From Nakamurella multipartita DSM 44233 (GTDB taxonomy: Bacteria; Actinomycetota; Actinomycetes; Mycobacteriales; Nakamurellaceae), in NCBI RefSeq assembly GCF_000024365.1, contig NC_013235.1, positions 4,464,001 to 4,528,000 of the forward strand: DNA of 64,000 bases. Direction: 5' to 3'. Of the stretch, positions 44,279 to 52,069 are shown piece by piece (within the stretch, counting starts at the first letter, position 1; each line of letters begins with the position of its first letter). The position numbers were made by a program, and so were the translations under genes. The notes beneath the pieces were generated by a model. That model was not told the origin of the DNA, did not search any database, and saw nothing but the letters and a program-made list of their open reading frames with translations.

Positions 44279-45082
44279 TCAGCCCTGCTCGGCGCGCTTG
44301 GAGAACCGGACGGTGACCGGGCCGAGGTGGGCGAAGTCGGCCCGGAAGACGTCGCCGGACTGCACCGGCACCATCTTGTGCACCGCGCCGGGCAGCACGA
44401 TGTCGCCGGCCTTGAGTCCCGAGCCCAGGCTGCCCAGCTTGTTGGCCAGCCAGGCCACGCAGCGGGCCGGGTTGCCCAGGGCCGCGGCGCCGGCGCCGGT
44501 GTCGATGACCTCGCCGTGCCGGGACACGACCACGCCCAGGGTGCGCAGGTCCAGGTCGTTGACCGGGAGCATCCGGCCGCCGACGACCAGCAGGCCGGAG
44601 GAGGCGTTGTCCGAGACGGTGTCGACCAGCTTGATCTTCCAGTCGGCGACCCGGCTGTCCACGATCTCGACGGCGGGCAGGGCACCGGCGATGGCCCGCA
44701 GGGCACCGGCGGTGGTCACGCCGGGGCCGGCCAGATCGGTCTCCATGACGAAGGCCAGCTCGGCCTCGACCCGCGGTTGGACCAGGTCGTTGAGGTCGAT
44801 CGGGTCGCCGTCCTCGATGAACATGGCGTCGGTCAGCACGCCGAAGTCGGGTTCGTTCACCCCGAGCAGCTGCTGCATCGGCGCGGAGGTCAGCCCGACC
44901 TTGCGGCCGATGATCTTCTCGCCGGCGGCGACGCGGCGGTCGATGTTGATGGTCTGGATCGCATAGGCGTCCTCGACCACCAGGTCGGGGTAACGCTCGG
45001 TCAGCGGGGAGATGGGCTTGGCCGTACGGTCGGCCTCCCAGAGCTCGTCGGCCAGCTGCTGGTGAAGGGAGTCGGCAGTCAC
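44279..45082 (-). CDS. hsaE: 2-oxo-4-pentenoate (2-hydroxypenta-2,4-dienoate) hydratase
   Basis: Hydrates 2-hydroxypenta-2,4-dienoate to 4-hydroxy-2-oxovalerate, the substrate of the aldolase encoded nearby; 267 residues. It belongs to the FAA-hydrolase fold: the metal-binding acidic residues are in QPRVEAELAFVMETDL, and IIGRKVGLTSAPMQQLLGV is the substrate-binding loop. LPAVEIVDSRVADWKIKLVDTVSDN is also conserved. The GTG at 45082 starts the MhpD/HsaE-like N-terminus. Together the three enzymes match the HsaE-HsaG-HsaF or MhpD-F-E lower pathway; the extradiol dioxygenase is not in this window. Confidence 0.92.
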   Translation of the reverse strand: MTADSLHQQLADELWEADRTAKPISPLTERYPDLVVEDAYAIQTINIDRRVAAGEKIIGRKVGLTSAPMQQLLGVNEPDFGVLTDAMFIEDGDPIDLNDLVQPRVEAELAFVMETDLAGPGVTTAGALRAIAGALPAVEIVDSRVADWKIKLVDTVSDNASSGLLVVGGRMLPVNDLDLRTLGVVVSRHGEVIDTGAGAAALGNPARCVAWLANKLGSLGSGLKAGDIVLPGAVHKMVPVQSGDVFRADFAHLGPVTVRFSKRAEQG

Positions 45083-45209
45083 CTGAGCAGACTCCTGCCT
45101 GGCCGGGCGCCGGGCAACCGGACGGCCGCCGATTCCGGGCAGTGGAACCCCTGGAGCGACCCATCGCCGAGCGACCGATCGCCGGCGGGCCGGGTGATCG
45201 CCGGGCGGG

Positions 45210-48089
45210 TCAGCCCCCGGCGCCGGGCAGCTGGGCCAGCCGGTCCGCGAGCTGGCGCCGGGAGGTGATGCCCAGCTTGGCGAAGGCGTTGCGCAGGTGG
45301 TACTCGACGGTCTTGATGCTGACCACCAGCTCGCCGGCGATCTGCCGGTTGCTGAGCCCGTCCGCGGCCAGCCGGGCCACCACCAGCTCCTGGGCGGTCA
45401 GCCCGAACCGGGGCCCACCGGGGCGGTCGGCCGTGGCCAGCCCGGCCGCCGCCAGCTCGGCGTCGCAGCGTTGCGCGTACGGCGTGGCGCCCAGCCCGAG
45501 GAACCCGGCCCGGGCGGCCAGCAGCAGCTCGACGGCCCGCCGGCGGTTCCCCGCCGCGCGGGCCACCTCGCCGGCCGCGAGTTCGATCCGGGCCCGTTCG
45601 AACGGCGCGCGCACGGTCCCGACCACCGTCAGTGCCCGGTCAAAGGCGGCCTGAGCCGCCTCCGGCCGGTCCAGTGCGGCCTCGACCCGCCCGCGGGAGC
45701 GGGCCAACCGGGCGATCGCCGTCGGCCGACCCCGCTGCTGCGCGCGCTGCTCGTGCGAGAGCAGGAACTGATCGGCCTCGGCGGCGCGCCCGACCGCCAC
45801 CAGCGCGTCGGCGTACAGGTCCGGCCACGGCCAGAAGCCGGGCTCGTCGACGGCGTCCCGGATCGGGAACTGGTGGACCCGGTCCAGGGCGGCCAGCACG
45901 TCCCGCGGCCGGCCGCGGGCCTCCCCCACCCGGGCCCGGGCCAGCCCGAGCGCGACGATCGAGCGTTCGTAGTGCACCTGGCTGCGTGGCAGCAACCGCA
46001 GGTGCTGCTCGGCGGCCGCCCAGTCGCCGCGGGCCGCGGGCACCAGGACCGCGATCCCGACCACGGCCGACCGCAGGAAGCCCAGGTCGGACTCCAGGTT
46101 GATCGACACCGCCCGATCGGCGTTGACCTGGGCGTCGTCCCAGTCGCCGGCCATCCACTGGGCCCGGGCCAGGTAGGCGTAGCTGAACGCCGCCGTGTTC
46201 AACACCCCGATCCGGGACGCGCTGGCCGCCACCGACCCCAAGACCGCCGCCGCCGAATCGAACTCGTCCTCGACCAGGTGCAACACCCCCAACGCCGAAC
46301 GCGGGTTGAGCCAGCGGTAGGGCGACTCGTCCGGCTGCCGCTGGGCCGCGACCACGGCCTGCGCCTGATCCAGCCGGCCCAGGTAGCCCAGGCCGTGCGC
46401 CAGGTAGGTCACCGCGGCCACATGGATGGAGGTCTGCGGGCCCATCCGGTCGCTCTCGTCCGGCCGGTCCGGATGGTCGGGACCGGACTCCCGGTCGCCG
46501 ACGGCGGCCAGCGCGCGCTCGCACCAGGCGACCGTGCCGGCGGCGTCCAGCCGGCCGTAGTGGGCGATCGCCTGCATCAGCGCGACGGCCGCGACGTCGT
46601 CCCCCTCGAGCGCGGAACCGTCCGCCGCGCAAGCCCTCTCGCAGGCCGCCCAGGCCCGGTCGAGCAGCTGCCCGGCCCGCTCGGGTTCCTCGGCGGCCAT
46701 GGCCAGCGAGCCCAGGACCAGATCGCGCAGCGGTTCGGGCGGGTAGGCGGTTACCTCGTCGACCAGGTCGGACGCGGCGGCGGCGTCGCCGCGCATCAAC
46801 GTCCAGATCAACGCCCAGAGCACCCGGCGGCGCGCCCGGTCCGGGTCACGGCTCAACCGACTGGCCGAAACCAGATGAACCGCAGCGCTTTTCCAGTCGA
46901 AGCGGCGCTGGGCGCGGGCGGCGAAATCGGTCAGGTCGGCGGCCAACCGTTCGTCCGGACCGGTGGCGGCGGCCACTCGATGACGCAGGGCGGCCGCCTC
47001 GTCCGCGCTGACCCGGGCCGCGGCGGTGTGCAGGGTGTACCGAGCCGCCGGGCCGATCGCGTCGTAGACGGCGGCCCGCACCAGCGGGTGGGTGAACTCC
47101 ACCGACCAGGGGCCGTCGGCCGACCGAACCCGCAGCAGATCGCTCGCCGTCGCCTCGTCGATCGGCCCGACCGGGTCGCTCAGGCCGGCGATGGCCATGA
47201 CGTCGGCCACCGCGGCGTGCAGGCCGAGCACGGCCAGGGCGTCGACGAACCGGCGGGTGTCGGGCGCACTGTGCTGGTAGCGGGACCGGACCAGGTGCCG
47301 GAACGGCCGCGGCGCCGGCAACAGCGACTCGTCCTGCCGGTTCACCGGCCAGACGGTCACCGGGAACTCCTCCAGCAGGGCCCGGGCGTGCAACGGGTTG
47401 CCGTCGGTCCCCTCCCGCAGCCGGCGGGCCACGGTCGAGCCCACCCCGGAGACTCCCAGGGCCGTGGCCAGGTCCCGCAGTTCTCGCTCGTCCAGCCCGG
47501 ACAGGCGCAGCACCGCGCCCAGGTGACCGGTGATCAACCTGGTCAGGCTCTCCGGGAGGTCGCCGGCCGCGCGCTCGCGGGTGGCGAACACGGCCAGCAC
47601 CCGGTCCGCGACCAGCCGGCGCAACGCGAACACCAGGGCCAGCAGGGACGGCCGGTCGGCCCACATCGCATCGTCGATGATTATCACGACCACCGACCCG
47701 GCCATCGCGTCCAACCGGTGCAGCCACTGCGCCCCGACGGTGATCGGGTCGGCCAGCGGAGCGGAATCGGCGGGATCGGCGGGATCGGCGACCGCCGGAC
47801 CCGATCGATCGGGCAGGTCCGGCAGTCCCGGCGTGGCGGGTCCGGCCGAGCGGGCGAGCTGGCCGAGCACGCCGTAGGCGAGCAGGTCCTCGTGCAGATC
47901 GCCGCTGGCCCGCAGGACGACGACATCGTCGGCGGCGGCGGCATCCTCGGCCAGACGGTCGAGCAGGGCGGTCTTGCCGATCCCAGGGGCGCCCTCGATG
48001 AGCACCACCCGTGGGCGGCCGGCGCGGGCGTCGGCCAGGCACGCGTGCAGCACGCCGAGCTCGGTCTGACGTCCGACGAACGGGACCAT
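45210..48089 (-). CDS. Large ATP-binding LuxR (LAL/MalT-like) transcriptional regulator
   Basis: 959-residue STAND-type regulator. The N-terminal ATPase has Walker A (LIEGAPGIGKTALL, about residues 34-47) and a Walker B-like VVVIIIDDAMWADRPSLL. The middle is an all-helical TPR-like array (about residues 400-830). A LuxR helix-turn-helix is at the C-terminus (LTAQELVVARLAADGLSNRQIA...KTVEYHLRNAFAKLG). An ATP- and ligand-gated activator is implied by the family; the ligand is unknown. ATG 48089 is preferred over the adjacent in-frame GTG 48092 because AAGGA is better spaced from the ATG. It is followed closely by the hydratase on the same strand (127 nt). Confidence 0.9.
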   Translation of the reverse strand: MVPFVGRQTELGVLHACLADARAGRPRVVLIEGAPGIGKTALLDRLAEDAAAADDVVVLRASGDLHEDLLAYGVLGQLARSAGPATPGLPDLPDRSGPAVADPADPADSAPLADPITVGAQWLHRLDAMAGSVVVIIIDDAMWADRPSLLALVFALRRLVADRVLAVFATRERAAGDLPESLTRLITGHLGAVLRLSGLDERELRDLATALGVSGVGSTVARRLREGTDGNPLHARALLEEFPVTVWPVNRQDESLLPAPRPFRHLVRSRYQHSAPDTRRFVDALAVLGLHAAVADVMAIAGLSDPVGPIDEATASDLLRVRSADGPWSVEFTHPLVRAAVYDAIGPAARYTLHTAAARVSADEAAALRHRVAAATGPDERLAADLTDFAARAQRRFDWKSAAVHLVSASRLSRDPDRARRRVLWALIWTLMRGDAAAASDLVDEVTAYPPEPLRDLVLGSLAMAAEEPERAGQLLDRAWAACERACAADGSALEGDDVAAVALMQAIAHYGRLDAAGTVAWCERALAAVGDRESGPDHPDRPDESDRMGPQTSIHVAAVTYLAHGLGYLGRLDQAQAVVAAQRQPDESPYRWLNPRSALGVLHLVEDEFDSAAAVLGSVAASASRIGVLNTAAFSYAYLARAQWMAGDWDDAQVNADRAVSINLESDLGFLRSAVVGIAVLVPAARGDWAAAEQHLRLLPRSQVHYERSIVALGLARARVGEARGRPRDVLAALDRVHQFPIRDAVDEPGFWPWPDLYADALVAVGRAAEADQFLLSHEQRAQQRGRPTAIARLARSRGRVEAALDRPEAAQAAFDRALTVVGTVRAPFERARIELAAGEVARAAGNRRRAVELLLAARAGFLGLGATPYAQRCDAELAAAGLATADRPGGPRFGLTAQELVVARLAADGLSNRQIAGELVVSIKTVEYHLRNAFAKLGITSRRQLADRLAQLPGAGG

Positions 48090-48186
48090 CACGTCCTTGG
48101 GGGCGGGCGCAGGGATGGGACGGCGAGCGGCGCAACGAGCGCAGTGCGAACCCGACTGACCCTACGCCGCGGCCGGCGGTCGGCGG

Positions 48187-49125
48187 TCATGTCCGGGTCC
48201 GGCGGTCGCTCGCGCCGACCGGGGTGGGGGCCAGCAGGACCGCCTCGTGCAGCGCCCGGCCGATCGGACTGGTCAGCACGACGTCGAACCACTCGACGGC
48301 CACATCCAGGCCGAGATCGGCGGACCCGTCCACCCCGCGCAGCGGCACCGCAACCAGGTCGCGATCGCCGAGGAGGCCGGTCAGGCCGATGTTGACGATC
48401 CCGATCCCCAACCCGGCGGCGACCAGCGCGGCCAGCGTGTGCGGCGCCTCGACGGTGATCCGGGGAGCCGGCGCCGCACCGGGGTCCTCGCCGAGCAGCG
48501 GTTCGATCACTCCGCCGACCACCGGGCAGAGGACCAGCCGCTGCTCGGCCAACCGGTCGACCGAGATCCCCCCGGCCTCCCGCGCCCACGGGTGTGCGGC
48601 CGGCAGGAGCGCTTGCAACGGCTCCCACCAGAGCACATGCCGCCGGGCCAGCGGGTGCGGATCTCGGTCGACCGGGGCCACGACCAGGACGGACTGCTCG
48701 GCCGCGGCCGCGCCCGCGTCCTCGGACCAGCCATCGGGTTCGGACACGGCGACCGTGGCGTCCGGGAAACGCTCCAGCACGCCGGCCAGCACCGCGGGCA
48801 GGATGGTGGCCCCGATGCACGCGGTGGTCTGGACGCGGATGCTCTGACCGGACAGGGCGCGGACCGCGGCCAGGGCGGCGCGCGCCGTGCGCACGTCGGC
48901 CAGGATCTCCCGGGCGTGTGCGGCGAACACCTGCCCGGCCTCGGTGACGGCGGCCGGCCTTCGGCTGCGATCGATCAACCGGGTGCCGAGCTCGCGCTCC
49001 AGCGAGGCGATGTGTGCGCTCACCCGCGACTGGGAACGATGGACCTGAGAGGAGGCCGCCGTGAAACCACCACGGTCGACGACCGCGAGGAACGTCTCCA
49101 TCCAGTCCAATTCCACCGGAGTCAT
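48187..49125 (-). CDS. LysR-family transcriptional regulator
   Basis: 312-residue LysR regulator. The N-terminal winged helix begins WMETFLAVVDRGGFTAASSQVHRSQSRVSAHIASLEREL, and the periplasmic-binding-like effector domain follows (QSIRVQTTACIGATILPAVLAGVLERFPDATVAV). ATG 49125 is chosen because it directly precedes the helix; an upstream ATG at 49206 would add 27 low-similarity residues. It is divergent from the second IclR gene, with 229 bp between them, and is upstream of the LAL gene on the same strand. Confidence 0.88.
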   Translation of the reverse strand: MTPVELDWMETFLAVVDRGGFTAASSQVHRSQSRVSAHIASLERELGTRLIDRSRRPAAVTEAGQVFAAHAREILADVRTARAALAAVRALSGQSIRVQTTACIGATILPAVLAGVLERFPDATVAVSEPDGWSEDAGAAAAEQSVLVVAPVDRDPHPLARRHVLWWEPLQALLPAAHPWAREAGGISVDRLAEQRLVLCPVVGGVIEPLLGEDPGAAPAPRITVEAPHTLAALVAAGLGIGIVNIGLTGLLGDRDLVAVPLRGVDGSADLGLDVAVEWFDVVLTSPIGRALHEAVLLAPTPVGASDRRTRT

Positions 49126-49354
49126 GATGGCTGCTCGCGACCCCGGGCCGGGCTCGGCCGACCCCAGGACCGACCCCAGAATCGGCCCGGACACCGTGTT
49201 GCGCATTGGTCCATCCGTGTCGCGGATGGTTTCCTCACGATGACGCACTGGTCTGTGGCTGCCACGATGTGTTTGCCTAGGGCCGGAGTTGATCACCGGA
49301 TCGGTCATTTCGAACGAATCCGCTCATGACGTCGATGACGACGAGGAGGTGGCC

Positions 49355-50182
49355 TTGGCCGGCAATTCCACGGAGTCCGGGCGGTCCGTCACCAGCAAGA
49401 TCACCTCGATCCTGCTGACCTTCACCGAGGGCTCGGAACACTCGCTCACCGAGATCGCCCGGCTGGCCGGGCTACCGATCTCGACCGCGCACCGCTTGAC
49501 CTCCGAGCTGGCCTCCTGGCGGTTGCTCGAACGCACCGACGACGGTCACTACCGGGCCGGGCTGCCGCTGCGGATGATCGGCACCCAGGACACCGAGCGT
49601 CCCGGCCACCCCACCATCGCCGAGCGCGCCCCGTGCATCATCGAGGACCTGTCCGCCGCCACCCGATCGCGAGTGCGGCTGGGGGTGCTCAGCGAGCTCG
49701 AGGTCGCCTACATCGAGAAGGTGCCCGGTCCTCGACCGGCCTCGACCTTCAGTTCGGCGGCCACCGTGCCGGCGCACCCGACCGCGATGGGCCGGGCCCT
49801 GCTCGCCTTCTCCTCCGCGCGGATGGTCGAGATGACGATCATCCGCGGGCTGCGGGCCTACACGCCCCACACCGTCACCTCCCCGGACCGGTTCCGGCGA
49901 GCCCTGGGGGTGACCCGGCTGACCCGGGTCGCGGTGACCCGCTGGGAGCTGGAAAGCGAGCTGTGCTGGGTCGGGATGCCCGTCTTCGGCCGCGGCGGCG
50001 AGGTGCTGGCCGCCATCGAGATCTCCGTGCAGGACCTGCAGCGGGACATGCATGCGGTCATCGGCACGCTCGCGATCGCCACCCGCAGCCTCACCCGGGA
50101 GCTGGCCGGCCGGCCCGGGCCCGACCTGCCGGTGCAGGCCTGCCCGGAGCCGGAAGACCTGCACCTGGCCGCCACCACCTGA
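49355..50182 (+). CDS. IclR-family transcriptional regulator (2)
   Basis: 275-residue IclR-type protein. The helix-turn-helix is SKITSILLTFTEGSEHSLTEIARLAGLPISTAHRLTSELASW. The effector domain includes RVRLGVLSELEVAYIEKVPG, AHPTAMGRALLAF and a C-terminal WVGMPVFGRGGEVLAAIEISV. TTG 49355 is preferred because GAGGAGG lies 5 nt upstream; a TTG at 49289 would add 22 acidic residues. It ends 19 nt from the convergent PHA synthase gene. IclR regulators commonly govern quinate/protocatechuate pathways, so control of the dehydroshikimate dehydratase gene to its right is plausible but unproven. Confidence 0.86.
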   Translation: MAGNSTESGRSVTSKITSILLTFTEGSEHSLTEIARLAGLPISTAHRLTSELASWRLLERTDDGHYRAGLPLRMIGTQDTERPGHPTIAERAPCIIEDLSAATRSRVRLGVLSELEVAYIEKVPGPRPASTFSSAATVPAHPTAMGRALLAFSSARMVEMTIIRGLRAYTPHTVTSPDRFRRALGVTRLTRVAVTRWELESELCWVGMPVFGRGGEVLAAIEISVQDLQRDMHAVIGTLAIATRSLTRELAGRPGPDLPVQACPEPEDLHLAATT

Positions 50183-50201
50183 GCGGGGCGGCCGGGCCGG
50201 C

Positions 50202-51929
50202 TCAGCCCTTGACGTAGCTGCCCGGGCCCGAGCGAAGCACCGGGTACTTCGCGCTGCCCATCGACGGCGGGTCGATCATCGGCCCGGAGGTCTCGTCGGA
50301 CCAACGGGCCCAGTCGTCCCACCAGGTGCCCTGCTTGCGCGCCGCCGTGGTCCGCCACTCGGCGCCGGTCGCCGGCAGCTGCTCGTCGCCCTCGGCGACC
50401 TGGTACCAGACCTTGGGTCCGGGCGGGCTGACGATGCCGGCGATGTGCCCGCCGCTGCCCAGCACGAACCGCACCGGTCCGCTGACCAGATTGACGGTCT
50501 TGTAGGCCGATTCCCACAGCACGATGTGGTCGTTGATCGCGCTGACCACGTAGACCGGCGACTTGATCACGCTCAGATCGATGGTGGCGCCACCGATCTC
50601 GAGCGTGCCGGCGGCCAACTTGTTCTGCACGTAGAAGTTCTTGAGGTAGAACGCGTGCATCGCCGCGGGCATCCGGGTGCTGTCGGCGTTCCAGGCCAGG
50701 ATGTCGAAGGCGGGCGGCGGCTGACCCATCAGCCAGTTGGAGACCACGTAGTTGAAGATCAGGTCGTTGGCCCGCAGGATGTCGAAGGTGCCGGCCATCG
50801 TCTCGCCTTCGAGCGTGCCCGCCTTCTTCATCTTCTTCTCCAGCCGCTCCACCGACTTCAGGTCGGTGAACGCGCCGAGCTGGCCGGGCTGGTCGTAGTC
50901 GAGCATGGTGTTGAGCAGGGTCAGCGTGCCGACCCGGTTGTCACCCTGCTGGGTCAGGAATGCGGCGGTGATGGCGGTCATCGCCCCGCCCAGGCACAGC
51001 CCGACGATGTCGATGGTCTGCGCCCCGGTGATCTCCTCGATCACGTCCAGCGCGGTCTGCGGCCCGTGCACCAGGTAGTCGTCCATGGTGGTGCCGGCCA
51101 TGTCGGCCGACGGGTTCTTGTAGCTGATGGCGAAGACCGTGCGCCCGTGCGTGACCGCCCATTCGATGAAGCTGCGGTTCGGCGCGAGATCCATGATGTA
51201 GTACTTGTTGATCCAGGGCGGGCTGCACAGCAGCGGGGTGGCGTGCACCTGCTCGGTCTGCGGCTCGTACTGCAGCAGCTCCATCAGCTCGTTCTGGTAC
51301 ACCACCTTGGCCGGGGTGCAGGCCAGGTTGACGCCGACCTCGAAGCCGCTGCGGTCCACCTGCTGCGGCTTGCCGCCGTTGTTGATGACGTCGCCGACGA
51401 AGTTGCGGGCGCCCTTGAGCAGGCTGGCCCCGGCGGTGTCGAACGCCTTCTGCAGGGCGGCCGGGTTGGTCGGCAGGAAGTTGGTCGGGGCCAGCGCGTC
51501 GACGATCAGATCCAGCGCCATCATCGCCTTGCGGCTCTCGTCCGGGCTCAGATTGGCCGAGCCGACCAGCTCGCGAGCCGCCTTGGCCGAGGCCAGGTAG
51601 GCCATCCGGATCGAGTAGTAGGCCGGGTTGTCCTGCCAGGCCGCGGCGGCGAACCGGCGGTCCTTGGGATCGGCGTCCACCGGCGGGGTGACGTCCCGGC
51701 CCAGCCAGCGGGCGCCCGCCGCGACCGGGATCCGGACCAGGTCACCGGCCAGATGGAAGGCGGACTTGATGGGCACGGTCGGCTGGGTGACCGAGGTGCG
51801 CAGGGCCTTGGCCAACGACTCGCCGAACCCGGCGACGTCGACGTCCTCGAAGATGTCCGTCTCAGGCGCGAGCACGCTGGCCGCCCGCTCGGCGACGTCC
51901 CGCAGTGCCTCTGGAAGTTCCGGTGCCAT
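50202..51929 (-). CDS. phaC: Poly(3-hydroxyalkanoate) synthase (PhaC, class I-like)
   Basis: Polymerises 3-hydroxyacyl-CoA into PHA granules; 575 residues, in the class I size range. The lipase-like box GLCLGG carries the catalytic Cys (Cys312), and the Asp and His of the triad are in AINDHIVLWESAY and LGSGGHIAGIV. The PhaC N-terminal domain (QDNPAYYSIRMAYLASAKA; NFLPTNPAALQKAFDTAG) is present, and the CSPPWINKYYIMDLAPNRS segment is highly conserved. ATG 51929 is used because AAAGGA is 8 nt upstream; a second ATG at 51938 has no room for a ribosome binding site. No phaA, phaB, phasin or phaE gene is adjacent. Confidence 0.94.
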   Translation of the reverse strand: MAPELPEALRDVAERAASVLAPETDIFEDVDVAGFGESLAKALRTSVTQPTVPIKSAFHLAGDLVRIPVAAGARWLGRDVTPPVDADPKDRRFAAAAWQDNPAYYSIRMAYLASAKAARELVGSANLSPDESRKAMMALDLIVDALAPTNFLPTNPAALQKAFDTAGASLLKGARNFVGDVINNGGKPQQVDRSGFEVGVNLACTPAKVVYQNELMELLQYEPQTEQVHATPLLCSPPWINKYYIMDLAPNRSFIEWAVTHGRTVFAISYKNPSADMAGTTMDDYLVHGPQTALDVIEEITGAQTIDIVGLCLGGAMTAITAAFLTQQGDNRVGTLTLLNTMLDYDQPGQLGAFTDLKSVERLEKKMKKAGTLEGETMAGTFDILRANDLIFNYVVSNWLMGQPPPAFDILAWNADSTRMPAAMHAFYLKNFYVQNKLAAGTLEIGGATIDLSVIKSPVYVVSAINDHIVLWESAYKTVNLVSGPVRFVLGSGGHIAGIVSPPGPKVWYQVAEGDEQLPATGAEWRTTAARKQGTWWDDWARWSDETSGPMIDPPSMGSAKYPVLRSGPGSYVKG

Positions 51930-52069
51930 ATTTCCCATCCTTTGCCCGACGATCGCCATGATGGCCGTTTCCGGCGGCCCTCCCGCTGGTCGGAACACCT
52001 AGGCGCAGGAGTGCCGCAGCGGGGCCGATGCCGGTATCTGTGAATTTCAACCGACCCCTGGAGGCGATG

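Noticed and set aside
45297-48395. Plus-strand open frame of 1032 codons across the LAL gene
   Set aside because: Antisense to a well-supported regulator; composition is Gly/Arg/Pro/Val-rich as expected of a GC-rich shadow frame, with no recognisable domain.
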